Shown here: piece after piece, positions 46,791-58,113 of the stretch
Layout of the letters: every line of letters starts with the position of its first letter
Position numbering within the stretch: position 1 is the stretch's first letter
Assembly (NCBI RefSeq): GCF_001411555.2
Contig: NC_049911.1
Coordinates: 33,515,044-33,579,043 of the forward strand
Source: Juglans regia
Lineage: Eukaryota; Streptophyta; Magnoliopsida; Fagales; Juglandaceae
Reading direction: 5' to 3'
Length of the DNA stretch: 64,000 nucleotides
Notes under the pieces: model-generated
Told to the model about the DNA's origin: nothing
Databases searched by the model: none
Seen by the model: only the letters and a program-made list of their open reading frames with translations
Made by a program: the position numbers and the translations under genes

Positions 46791-47187
46791 TAAAAGTTTG
46801 TTGTCAGTTTAAGTCATGTTCATTTCATTAATATGTTTTCCCACTTTCGATAGTTGTAAATTGTAATAGGCTTTTTTTGCTTAGAATATTAATGATGATA
46901 ATAAAATGTTGTAAGATACAGTTCAGCTTGATGTTTTGTTTTTCCCTTGAACATGATGACCGATCTTTATTCTGGCCGACAGACATGCAGTACCATTGCC
47001 GGATCAAACAACCACCTCGAACAAGAAAACGTACAGAGTTCTTATAATAAGAGAACAGGCAATCAGTTCCGCATGTAATCTTAGGGTTGTTATATTGCAC
47101 ATGCAGCTGATCTAATAATCACGCATATATATATATATATACACCTAATTCCAGCTACTCATGCAGGAAAATTAAGAAAGCTGATCT

Positions 47188-47325
47188 CACTACAAGAAAA
47201 ATGGGCTTTTGTGGCCGTTTAATTGCGGCGAAAATGTTATTTGTGACCAAAACAGACTCATTTTAGCTGTAAATAGTCATTTCGCAGGAATTAAATGACT
47301 ACAAATAAGCAATTTTCTTGTAGTG
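47188..47325. mobile_element. Miniature CACTA-type element (138 bp)
   Basis: Starts CACTACAAGAAAAATGGGC and ends AATTTTCTTGTAGTG, giving 13-bp terminal inverted repeats (CACTACAAGAAAA). A 3-bp TSD TCT flanks it (47,185-47,187 and 47,326-47,328), as expected for CACTA/CMC transposons. It has no coding capacity. Confidence 0.92.
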
Positions 47326-47335
47326 TCTTCATCAT

Positions 47336-47455
47336 CCTCTTAACTGTAAATGAACCATTCTATGGCCCAGTTTGAGTTGATGAATTTCGTGGTAACTGCA
47401 TGCGGGGTATTATAAGCATTATGACCAGTTAGGTGCAAAAATGGCCCATGCTACC
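47336..47455. repeat. Block B', paralogous to 30,095-30,215
   Basis: Shares AAATGAACCATTCTATGGCC with the 30-kb copy. The following segment, GTTAGGTGCAAAAATGGCCC, matches only in reverse complement. Confidence 0.75.
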
Positions 47456-48286
47456 AGCTAGCTGCAGACATATTGATATCTTTATCTTTAGTCTCACTCA
47501 TATATATATTATATAAAGTCATGATTTCTTTTGGTGTGTATTGAAAGGCATAGAATTTGAGATCATGGATCGGAGTCAGGACAGGTAAGAAAGCTATGTC
47601 TACCAAAGCCACCCACAAAAGCACGCTTTTATTTTTACTTAAATCACAAAAACATTTCACAAAAATAAATTTATAAATTGATACCATTATTAAATTTACT
47701 CTACAATAAAAAGATCGATTCAATTTTATAATCTAATATATACTACAAGTTACAACAAATTATAATATCAGTTTGTAAATTTACTAATTACCTGAACTAA
47801 TTTCATAAATTTAATATTTTATATGTATGTATATATGGAGGACAAGCTCAGGTATCCTACAAAACAAAAACAAAAAAACAGATGGTAAAGCTGCGTGCAA
47901 AAGAGTAACAAAAATATAAACCAGCAGCTGCAAAATTAAATTAAATAAAAAGAGCAACATCAGTCAATATAATTTATCCAAAATCGGATTAAATCGGACC
48001 GATTACACCCCTAGAAGTACTTGGAAGTGTCATTCATATTCTTATTTGATATTCCATGTACATTTTTTTATGAATACCGATACATAATTCCAGATGATAA
48101 AAGTAATCTGTGATCTAACTTTATGGTAGATTTTGTAACAATCTATCTTTTGATGTACAACAACAAAGAGTTAATTGGTCAAAAACTCGTATATTTTAAA
48201 TTTAATATTTTTTGGAAACTTCTTGTCTACTTTTGGAGGTTAATGGATCAAATATATTGTAGGCATTTTGTCTTATAAAAAATAAT

Positions 48287-48653
48287 AATACTAAGCTCCG
48301 CTTTGCATTATAAATTCATTTCATCTCATTATTACAATTTTTTAAAATTTCTATATAAAATATAATAAATAATTCAATTTTTTTAAATCTTCAAATAATA
48401 ATAATATTAAAAAATAATATTTTATTCAACTCATTTAAAACCATTTCAACTCATCTTTAAATCTAAACTAATAATACTAAGCTCTGCTTTGGATTAGAAA
48501 TTCATTTCATCTCATCATTATAATTTTTTTAAATTTTTATATAAAATATAATAAATAATTCAATTTTTTTAATTTTTTAAATAATAATAATATTAAAAAA
48601 TAATCTTTTATTCAACTCATTTAAAATTATTTCAACTAATCTCTAAATCCAAA
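48287..48653 (-). repeat. Tandem pair of AT-rich MITE copies
   Basis: 48,287-48,467 and 48,469-48,653 are head-to-tail copies. Each starts AATACTAAGCTC-GCTTTG and ends in TTTAAATC-AAAC. Because the short flank AATAATACTAAGCTC is duplicated too, this looks like a local duplication after insertion rather than two insertions. Confidence 0.8.
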
Positions 48654-48809
48654 CATTCATGATTGGGTAAGAGAACTTCCTAGGAAATTTCGTGGGGTCT
48701 ACAACCACAGATGCAATTAATGGTCATCAGCTCATGAACTAATTGCTCCATGCCGGTCAAGAGCACAACGCCGAACCCAAAATTAATGAAAATAGTATGA
48801 TCATCGTGT

Positions 48810-49010
48810 TTGTTGAAGCGGTGCTACTACTTAATTGTTCTTTCTATATCGGTACTTCATTACTTTGTTCTGTGTTTTGACAGTACTTTGGATTTTTCCA
48901 GAGTCCGGCAGCTGAAAATCATAGATTCTCGTGATCAGTTTCATCGGATACAAGTGCAGAGCCGATCTATGTTTCATGGTGGCGCGGGCTTTCAATCAGG
49001 TATTTGCAAA
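48810..49010 (+). other. Possible exon of an unrecognised transcript
   Basis: A moderately complex stretch (SRVRQLKIIDSRDQFHRI, then SRSMFHGGAGFQSG) ends at a good donor, CAATCAG/GTATTTG. Another exon-like piece with a CTTTTCAG acceptor lies at 52,619-52,792. No domain is recognised and coding status is doubtful. It could be part of a non-coding RNA or a decayed gene. Confidence 0.2.
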
Positions 49011-49172
49011 TTCTTTTACATGATTTGTATGATCTATCTAGCTAACTATTCCTTTTCCATATCCTCATCGATCGTCATGTTCATTAATTTCTACAATCTC
49101 AGTTCCTACTCCAGTACCTTTAATGAAATTCCTTAATTCCCCAGTACTCTAAATGGTGGGAGAAAGAATAAA

Positions 49173-49175
<3 letters not shown>

Positions 49176-49205
<30 letters not shown>
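49176..49205. repeat. (AT)n microsatellite
   Basis: About 15 uninterrupted AT units. Shorter AT runs occur near 30,227, 47,129 and 55,605. Confidence 0.95.
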
Positions 49206-49207
<2 letters not shown>

Positions 49208-49829
49208 CCATGACAACTTGATCATCATGATCCTCCTCTTTGATTCTGGGCATCGGTACCACGTCTAACCCAAAAAAAAAAAAAATTAAAAAGCAGAGGA
49301 ATCTGGACGCAACCGAAATAGATAGCTGTTGTTTTACCTTATTATTAGTTTTGTCGAATATGCAAAGATCATGTGCAAACTAATTTATTCACGCAAGTTG
49401 CTGACTTTTTTTCTTTTTTTTTTTTAATGATATTACTAATCAAAGGCAGTAATTAATTAATCTAGTGTTAGGCAGTTTACATTTTACTAAGTTTTATAAT
49501 CTAATTATCATTATAGAAATTAAGCATTCGATCGAAGTTGTTTTTGGTGGATGGCTCCATATAGAAATTTCCCGTACGTGGGTCTGAAACTTATATGAAC
49601 CACGTACGTCCGTCCATATGACATAAAAGATCATAAAGACCTGGCACATCATTGAAAAGCATTGCCTTAACCCATGTTTTCCCGGCCTGGCCTTTTTGGG
49701 CTTTCTTTCTCTCCTTATGTTTTATCTTTTGGGCTTTTTAATAGGCTTGTAATATATATAAGTTAAGTCTCTGTATTTGTAAGCCCATATATACGGAAAA
49801 TACGTCATGATCTATATATATATATATAC

Positions 49830-50690
49830 TAGCGGCGTTTGCCATGACTGCCTAATTAAAAATAAATAAATAATAATTTTTAATATTAAAATAATCTAAT
49901 GTATATGAGTAAAATTATTATTTATTCATATTCATCATTTATTATGGAATTTAAATTATATTAAAAATTTAAAATAATTATATAGTTTTTTTCTATTAAA
50001 AATATTCAGTAAAACTTCATCATTTATTTAATGATGAAAAAATAATATTTTATAAATTAAAGTTGATTTTAAGTGTATGATATAATATTATTCTCTTAAA
50101 AATATTCAGTAAAACTTTATCTTTTACTTAATGATGAAAAATTAATATTTTATAAATTAAAGTTAATTTTAAGTGTATGGTAGAATATTTATATTTTAGT
50201 TATTTGTTTTATGTTAGTTTAAATCAATATTTAAACTTCTATCGTTAGATTAAAAATGAAGGGTTGTAATTTAAAACCTAAAAACTAACATTTTCCCCAC
50301 GCACGTTTGCCTAATTTAGTTAATTAAGAATATTATCATATTTAAATTATGTTAAAACTCTAATTATTTATATAATTTTAATTTCTTAAAAATATTTAGT
50401 AAAATTTTATCATTTATTTAATGATGGAAGATTAATATTTAATAAATTAAATTTGATAGTTTATGTATAATATAATATTTATATATTAATTATTTAAATT
50501 TTAAATTAATTTAAATCAATGTTTAAATTTCTATTGTTAGATCAAATCTAAGAATTTAAAATGAAGAATTGAGATTAATTTCTTAAAAATATTTAATAAA
50601 AATTTATTGTTTATTTAATTTATTTCAATATTTTTAATTAAATTAATATTTATGTATATTTAAATCAGTATTTTTATCTTTTATTGTTAA
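49830..50690. repeat. Very AT-rich tract with dispersed ~50-bp repeats
   Basis: CTTAAAAATATTCAGTAAAA followed by an ATCATTTATTTAATGATG hairpin recurs near 49,991, 50,091, 50,381 and 50,580. The left edge (TATATACTAGCGGCGTTTGCC) and an internal ACGCACGTTTGCC resemble motifs of plant Helitron ends, but no CTRR 3' end with hairpin was identified. Confidence 0.45.
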
Positions 50691-50719
50691 ATCATTTTGA
50701 AGATCCCAAAACGAAAGGA

Positions 50720-51300
50720 ATGGATAAATCCCAATATCTTTTTCTTTTCTCCCTCACTTTTCCCTCCCCTCTCTCTCTCCTCCCTCGGCTCACGCGTACG
50801 CGGTACGCTGCCCCTCCTCCCAGCCGAATCTTCCTCTGCCCAGCCCGACGCCGCCGTGCGTCGGTGAGCCTCACCGCCTCTTCCACCGGCATCACCTCAC
50901 TCCGGCGAGTCCCCCTACACCGGTCTCCCTCTCTCACGCTCTCTCTTCCTCTCTCTCGGCTGTGCACAGCCCAAATGGGTCTGATGCTGCTGCGCCGCCG
51001 TACGCCATCCTCCGGCGCCACCACCTCCACGGTAGCCTCCTCTCCCACCGGCCATCCCCTTCCAGCGAGCTCGGCCTCCATCTCCGTGCCGTTTGCTCCC
51101 ACGAAATCTACCTCTCTCTTGCACGGGTTCTCCACACCCACGGCGGAGCTCCACCTCCTCTGGCCACCGCACCACCACCGGGACCTCCTTTCGCCACCGA
51201 CCACCTCTCGTAGCCGTCCTCACGCCCAGCCGAGCCACCATGGATGCTCACCTTCCCTCACGGACGCCCACTTTCCCTTAGGCCACCTCCACCACCGTAA
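50720..51300 (+). other. GC- and CT-rich island, no convincing gene
   Basis: The sequence changes abruptly from AT-rich to C-rich (CTCTCTCTCC, CGCCGCCG-like). Frames of 100-208 codons stay open on both strands, as C/G-rich DNA often does. The predicted proteins are Ser/Pro/Arg-rich with no domain. It may be the 5' region of a retroelement or an old gene promoter fragment. Confidence 0.35.
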
Positions 51301-51640
51301 TTTGTGGTGATTTTTTTTATTTTATGGTATTTTTGTTGTGATTTTATAGTGATTTTGTGGTGATTTTGTTAATTTGTGGTATTTTTGTGAAGATTTTATG
51401 ATGATTTTGTGATTTTACCGTGTATTTTTGTAATGATTTTATGGTGGATTTGCTTCGGTTGCCTCTGTGGTTTTGCGGTTTTGTGATTTTTTGTGATGAT
51501 TTTATGGTGGATTTGCTTCGGTTGCCTCTCGTGATTTGCGGTTTTGTGATTTTGCCATTAATGTTGGTTTTGTGATTTTGCCGTTGATGTCACTGTTGAT
51601 GTTACTGTTCATTACTGTTGATGTCATTGTTCATTAGGTG
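51300..51640 (+). repeat. GATTTTGTGGT-type degenerate repeats with a two-copy ~66-bp tandem
   Basis: ATGATTTTATGGTGGATTTG followed by CTTCGGTTGCCTCT occurs twice about 68 bp apart (from about 51,434 and 51,500). It sits in a run of GTGATTTTGT-like words. It directly follows the GC-rich island and ends just before duplicated block C. Confidence 0.8.
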
Positions 51641-52267
51641 ATAGGCGCTTTTAAGTATAAGGAGATATATTAACATGGTATATATGTAGTAGCATTGATT
51701 TGAAAAATAAATCTAATTTAAAGTACCTCTTTAATAATTCAAATTCTACGTATGTCTGCGTGTTAACAGTATAAATGGTACGTACATTCTTCACTCTGAT
51801 TTATTAACATAATTTCTTAAAAAGATCATTCACAGTAATTAATTAGCAGTCGGCAATGAGTCATTTTAGTGAAGGAAAATGCATGTTAAGTGAACCGAGG
51901 TTACGTCTGTTCCCTTCGTCGGTTCCTTTTGTCGGTCCTGTTTGAAGGGTCTTTTGGTGAAAGAAGATAATAGACGTATGCCGACTCTTCATTTAGATCT
52001 ACTACGCGTTAATAATGGTATCAACTGGCCAGTACTAGTCGGCCATATATATATGCAGTACGCACTACTATCTATGGTGTAGTCTTTTCATTATCACTTC
52101 CATAATATTCATTAGTTTCGATACTTTAAAAATTTATGGTGTAGACTTTCTAATCCTCCCTCCTCGTGTATAAACAAAAATTATAAAATTTAGCTTTTTT
52201 AATTTTTTCTAAAAATTAAATTATATAATTTCATCGATTAGAAAGTCAATTTTCTACGCCGAGTTAT

Positions 52268-52455
52268 AGCTTCGTTTGGAAGTTAAGTTCATCTCAACTT
52301 ATTATTATAATTTTTTTAAATTCTAACATAAAATATAATAAAAAATTTAACTTTTTCAAATATTAAAATAATCATAAGAATAAATAATAATATTCTAATA
52401 ATATTTTATCATCTCAATTCAACTCATCTCACATCAACATTCAAATCCATCCTAT
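52268..52455 (-). repeat. AT-rich MITE, TTTGGAT family
   Basis: GCTTCGTTTGGAAGTTAAGT to CATTCAAATCCATCC, with TCTAATAATATTTTATC and CAACTCATCTCA inside, as in the other members. Confidence 0.75.
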
Positions 52456-53453
52456 AATCTCATGAGTCATGGGTTGGGTATGAACGCCGAGTCATAATAT
52501 CACAGCACCGAATTATGTCGGCCGAATGTCGGCAATCTATCCTTCAATCAATCCGAATTTACGGTATATATAATCCTTTCTCTTTATGCTTTTATTTTCT
52601 AACACTTTGGTTCTTTTCAGATTGCATGAATCGACACACACGCAAGTTATATTCGATCCAGCCCCGAATCCAGCTTCAACTTTTTTGACTGCTATATTTT
52701 GGGTTGTCATCAATTACATCATGAGTTCGTTCGTCGATGCTCTGTTTCACTGCACCGGACGATCGATCGAGAATATATATTTTAAAGTCTAGCTAGCTAG
52801 TGAAAAACTTGTTGACGGCAGTCGAGAAAAAGGTTAGCTTCATTTAATTATTGCAGCCTTATCAATTATATGCTATAGTTCATTCTTGATCTTTTCGAGT
52901 TTTTAGCAGTAGTATATGAATTTATAGTTTTACTAATTTTATGATTACTTTTTTATTTTAAATTTTAAATTTTAAACTTTATAATTTTCAATATATATCA
53001 ATAACTGATCATATGTACGAATAAATAAATTTTTATTAAATATATTTAGCATTTTTTTTCTTATTACACCAACCATTATGTCTTGAACCAAGCCATGCAT
53101 ACTACGCGTACGTGCAAGATGATAAATGCATACAAGGTTTTACAGATGAATGGCACGTGTTTATCTGAACATATGCAGATGGTTAGGCAACTGGTCTGTG
53201 ATCACGAATAAATTAAATTATCACAGTTGGAACTTGGGCGCATGAGTGATCATTCTTTTCATTGAAAACTCAGCTTCCACTGCGTAATATTACTAAATAT
53301 TGGGATATTATAACCTTTCTTGCATATGATCAAGAGGTACGCAGAAAAGGCAGCTTCATATACACATCATATTTATGGTTTTAATTTCATTTTCCTCCCA
53401 AGGGACAATCGGCAACGAATCCCTTCTAGCAAAGCTGTAAAGCTATTGAGTCG

Positions 53454-53642
53454 GGTACGTTTGGGTAGTAAGAAGTGTTGAGAATGTTTGTGAATAGTAG
53501 TGAAAAAGTAATAATAAAATATTGAATAGTAGTAAAAAATAGGTAAAAAGTAATGAATAGTAGAAAAGTAGGTAAAAAGTAATAATAAAGTAAAGAATAG
53601 TAGTGAGAGTACCTCAAGTACTCTCACTTGCCAAACACACTG
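53454..53642. mobile_element. 189-bp MITE insertion (different family)
   Basis: GGTACGTTTGGGTAGTAAGA to CTTGCCAAACACACTG. The paralog at 41,391-41,400 reads straight through (GAGTCG/TAATCTC), so the boundaries are known from the empty site. Internally it is built from GAATAGTAG-AAAAGTAATAATAAA-type repeats, and near its right end it has the palindrome AGAGTACCTCAAGTACTCT. Small frames on the - strand are not genes. Confidence 0.85.
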
Positions 53643-54146
53643 TAATCTCAACGGGTCGAAAAGGATACAGTAGACATATTATGCCAGCTGCTCACCTCAT
53701 TATTATTAAAAAAATAATTTTAAAAAAAATTTGAAAAGATGTTTCATTACTAATTTTATGACTGTTTGCCAACGGTATATTGCGTTTGGTTGCAAAATTT
53801 CGTTGAGTTCAGTCTAATTTTAAACTGAGTTTAATATCTAAACACTTAACTTTTAAATTATTAAACTCAACTCAATTCAAAACCTCATTACTCGTGAGAA
53901 TTATAACTTTTTTCAAACTTAACATATTTTTATACGTGGAACTTATAACATTTTTTAACTTTCCATAAAAAGTATCAAACTCATCTTAACATCTAAATAC
54001 ATTTTAAATTTAATTTATATGGGTTCCATATAACTCTCTCTATTATTCAACTCACTACTATTCATAAAGAGTTGAACTCAGTTCAACATCCAAACGCAGC
54101 TTGCCAACGGTAATATTCCCATGGATTACTTTTGACCTATTTTATG

Positions 54147-54729
54147 TTGAATTAATATTGGGAGCAGTTATTTTGCACATCATACATGATATCATCTAAA
54201 CCACACATCATCTAAACTGCATATTTTGAGAGAGAGAGTTGACGGATGAGAGATGGAGAACGAGAGAGGTGGAGGGCTTGGTTGGTTCAGAGGTGCTCGG
54301 GGAGGAGTCGCGTTGCTCAGGGGAGGTGCTCCGTGGGGCTAAAACCGACGCATGGCAGCAATAGGGCTGTCAGTGGCCCCAAGCTCGTGTGAAACCCATT
54401 TTATGAGTAGTTTGCGTGTGTGACGGAGAGGGAGAGGGGCTGACTCAGAGGTGCTCGGAGAGGAGTCTCGGTGGTCAAAGGAGGTGCTCGGTGGGGCTAG
54501 AACCGACGCATAGCAACGATAGGGCATTCGGTGGTCCCGAACTCGTGTGAAACCTATTTTATGGGTAGTTTGTGTGTGTGACGGAAAGGGAAATTGAGGT
54601 TCTTGATAGCTGAGTCTATGAGAGGCGGTCGCTGGTGTGAGGTGGTGGAGGTGCAGTGGCATGGGTGGTTGCGTACGACGGTGCAAGTGGAGAGAAATGG
54701 ATGAAACTCATTTCGATTAGATTATCGTT

Positions 54730-54764
<35 letters not shown>

Positions 54765-54923
54765 TGGCTGGCTTGGTCGCCTGTTTGAGGGGGAGTCATC
54801 GGTGGTGGCGGTGAGGTTGGGCGACATCAGGCTGGGTTGAAGGAGAATCAAGAGAGAGAGAGGGGGAAAAAAAACAACCATGTAATGTGTATATTATATG
54901 CACAATTACAGTGAGTACTCTGC
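54147..54923. mobile_element. 777-bp insertion with 5-bp TSD and internal tandem duplication
   Basis: Relative to 41,885-41,900, the sequence is interrupted between two copies of TTATG (54,142-54,146 and 54,924-54,928). Inside, about 155 bp is duplicated in tandem (54,285-54,440 and 54,443-54,597; GAGGTGCTCGG-GAGGAGTC, GTGGGGCTA-AACCGACGCAT). A (GA)n microsatellite lies at 54,732-54,761. Its ends are neither TG/CA nor clear TIRs, so the class is unknown. Confidence 0.6.
54732..54761. repeat. (GA)n microsatellite
   Basis: About 15 uninterrupted GA units inside the 777-bp insertion. CT runs of similar kind occur in ACA introns near 4,991, 12,600 and 14,052. Confidence 0.95.
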
Positions 54924-55110
54924 TTATGTTTTTCTCCAAGCTTGTACGGAGTAACAAGCTGGAGTGATAAATAGGCACTAAGGCATGCCAACGAAAAAAA
55001 AAAGGAAAAAAAAGGGAGTGACGACGGCTGTAGGACGGCAGATAGAGTTGTGAGATCTCCCATATATACTAATTAATAAAATAATATTAATTTAAGGCCG
55101 AACGAAAATA

Positions 55111-57050
55111 ATAGCTACCTAGTCCATGCGCGCCGAATATAAAGAAAGCTAGCTGGAGAGAGGGTCTGAATTTAGTAGCTACCTAGTGTGCACCGAATAT
55201 AGAATAATGTTGGATGTATTTATATTTTTATTTATAATATTTATTTTGTTAGTTTTTTTTTAAAATTAAAATTTTTAATTTTTAATTTTATAACTTTTAA
55301 CGTATTAATAATTGACATGCAGATAAATAAAATTTTTTATAAATTTTTTATAAATATATTTAACATTTTATATATATGCGCGTGCTGTCTATATATTGTA
55401 AGTTTCGACGGAACTTTCTCGTCGGCAGCTTTCTTGCTGCAAGTGTGATGAAGCGCGCACGCGTCTACATATATTCGGCCGTAGATCATGCATTCACGTA
55501 TATTATATGATCGATCTATATGATGTATTAATTTTTCTCCTCGATGGTCGGCAAGATGCACGCGTCTTGGCAGATATTATATATGTCTAAAGAACAACTA
55601 ACTAACTATATATATATATATATATGCTGGATATATATAAGTACTGATGATCAGCAGAGATCAGGAAGAACCATTTTATGATATGATCTCATGAATTCTT
55701 GGTGATGCAGAGGCGTCTATTCTAAATTTCTAACTGCCTAGCTCATTCGAGTCTTTCACAATCATCAAGATAATCAACTCAAGTTAGCATCGATCGAATC
55801 TCTCGGTACGTACCTTTATGGACTCTTTTCTTTGCCCTATTAATCTTCCACGTTCTATTTCGTTTTTGTGCACATATATACTTCCATTCGATCTATTTTT
55901 TTTAGTAAATGCAATGGTAGGTATAAGTTTGAGACGTGAAAGTCCCAAAATTAAACACTAGTACTCTATAGTACCCTTTAAAATTAATGGGATCCGCTTT
56001 GAGAATTACTTTTTTTTTAAGTTGATCTCACTTTTTTTCATAGACGACATTGCACTGGATTTACATGTTCTAAGCTTATATAAATTTCATTTTCTTTTTA
56101 ATAATTGAGTAACAATACACGTATAATTTTTTTTTTATCATTTTTATACAATGATCATATGTTAAAATGAGGGTATTTATATAAAGTAGTGATGTTGCTT
56201 TTATAAATTATATACAAAAATATCACTCATTTAAACATAATTATATAAAAATTCTAAAAAAATTCTAAAGTATATCCTTTTACTTAATTTATAATCTTTC
56301 TTCTATAATTGATAGACGTATATCATGATCACTTATTCATGTATCTAGTTGACGTACACACTTATAGTACGGTCTCACGTGGTCAAGGATGGTCCATAAG
56401 GCCCATAATTTTTTGGTACTCGCAGAAAACAACAAGTAAAAAACAAAAACCAAAAGCCCAATGCATTTTTCTTCTTCTTCTTCAATACTAGTTTAGAGCC
56501 CATGCCGTCTAAATAGAACTTATATATTGACATAGAAATTTGCAATGAACAAAATCTATCTATAGGTCATTTAGAGCATTAGTATTGGATTAATTATCTT
56601 ATTCTTTAAATTTTGATTAATATATAGCTTTTTCACTTTCAACTAATCTTTCAAAACTTTAAGTCTACATTGAATTAGTCATCACACTCTCTGTAACAAT
56701 AAAATATTATTATATATTATTTTAATTAATTTTGTTTATAATCTCTAACAATCATATTTATTTTCATTTTCACAATATAAACAAAGGAATATTATTATAT
56801 ACACAAAATGCTTTCAAGGAAAAATGAGAACGATATGAAAAACAATTTATACCATATCAATATCTAAATATAAAAATTTCATCACTGCCCACAATACAAC
56901 ATTCATATATAATTGTTGCCCACATTCTCAAACACCCATATTTGTGATCCAAAATGACAAAAAACTACAAAATAGCATAAGCGACAACCCCAAAACAAAT
57001 ACAACCACAAGATAAAAACAGCCCCAAAATATTACACCAACAAAAGGCTA
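55111..57050. other. Intergenic AT-rich sequence, no gene
   Basis: Contains a two-copy TAGCTACCTAGT...GCCGAATATA duplication near 55,112 and 55,178 and an AT run at 55,605. A complex stretch at 55,640-55,800 ends in CTCTCGGTACGTACC, which could be an untranslated exon with a donor. No protein-coding feature is supported. Confidence 0.45.
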
Positions 57051-57054
57051 CACA

Positions 57055-58113
57055 TCTTCAAAAGATGAAGATAGAGATAGAGATTTCTCGAAAACCTCTT
57101 TTTGAATATTCAAGATTGTTGCATTCCATTCATGTCAACAATATTCATTTTCATTATCTCCATATCGATATTCCTATTCTTCATATCATTCTTCATCTTT
57201 TTCTACACTAGTAATTGACCCGTATTAGCATCCAAATTGCTGGTCACTTGTCTTCTTTCAGATACGAAGACAGCTCTATCATTTCTCATGCAAGTTAAGG
57301 CCTCGATAAATTCTGCATCAGAAGATTTTGTAGCCTTCATTTTTCTCTTCATTTCTTTCTCAACCTTCTTGCCTGGAAGTCTCTACAAAATTACCTCTAC
57401 GTTGTCATCTATCGTATCGTCTCCTAGTGGAGTCGACTCCGCCATAGCAAGGCATTTCCTATGTGGTTTCATTCTTGTTGACAACATGAACACGTGTTGT
57501 TGCCATTTTAATTGGTGTTTCAATAGACACAGAAATATTCCATGTTGTATGTGGCATTCTCAATCTCTTTATACATGATTTTAGCTCTTTCAATCTAAAT
57601 ATGCAAATGTAACAAGAATGTGAGAATATAATTTCAGCAATAAAATTTATAATGAAATGTAGTTAGAAACTCATACCTTGTATTGCTCTGTCGCACCACT
57701 TGGATACAATGATTCTACTTGAGCCATAGTAGCACAATTTATTTGTGCATTTTGGATCACCGACCATCGATTGGTCAATGACCCCCCATAACAATTTTCC
57801 ATGCTAGGTTTTTTATGCTCATTGTAATAATTGCTAATTCTATCTCACATTTGTGAATATTTTTTATCCATCCCCCGTATAGCATCTATGCTAATATTGA
57901 GCCAAGTCAATATGAGGAGATTGTCATTCTCTACGGTGAAAGACACACCTCGTGTTTTCTTACTAGGTGCCCTTTTTTCACCTTCCAATCGTGTTGCTTG
58001 GAGTCCAACATTATCATCGCTACTAGTCATAAGGGTACTGGAGATACCTTGTTCACCACTTTATAATAGAGTGATAAAGAATGGATCTTCATCAAATGTG
58101 GTGTTCATCATTG
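57055..58113 (-). pseudogene. Decayed Myb/SANT-like gene of PIF/Harbinger-ORF1 type
   Basis: On the - strand: a start near 58,110 (MMNTTFDEDPFFITLL, then a stop), RGVSFTVENDNLLILTWLNI, IRGMDKKYSQM-stop, SLTNRWSVIQNAQINCATMA, SGATEQYK. After a likely intron (GTATGA...ATATTTAG, about 57,587-57,677) it reads IERAKIMYKEIEN. Further on come RLPGKKVEKEMKRKMKA and EFIEALTCMRNDRAVF. This order (trihelix/SANT-like domain, then an R-P/L-GKK segment and coiled coil) is that of plant proteins often labelled glutathione S-transferase T3-like or NAM-associated. Several in-frame stops make it non-functional. Confidence 0.65.

Larger units (their letters stand above)
51670..55110 (+). repeat. Duplicated block C, third copy
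   Basis: Left part 51,670-52,130 matches 31,364-33,101 and 39,921-41,160. Right part 53,218-55,110 matches 41,159-42,078. Private insertions in this copy are a MITE at 52,268-52,455 within 52,131-53,217, a 189-bp insert at 53,454-53,642, and a 777-bp insert at 54,147-54,923. Confidence 0.88.

Noticed and set aside
49829..50700. Helitron
   Set aside because: The left edge resembles Helitron 5' motifs, but no CTRR terminus preceded by a hairpin was identified, so it is kept only as an AT-rich repeat tract.
50684..51310. 208-codon Ser/Pro/Arg-rich frame
   Set aside because: It lies in a C-rich island where five different frames are open at once. No domain, no codon-position signal and no splice context support it.
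52586..52792. 68-codon frame starting in a T-rich stretch
   Set aside because: It has an acceptor-like CTTTTCAG before it but no recognisable product. It may be an exon of an unknown transcript, and is too weak to call.
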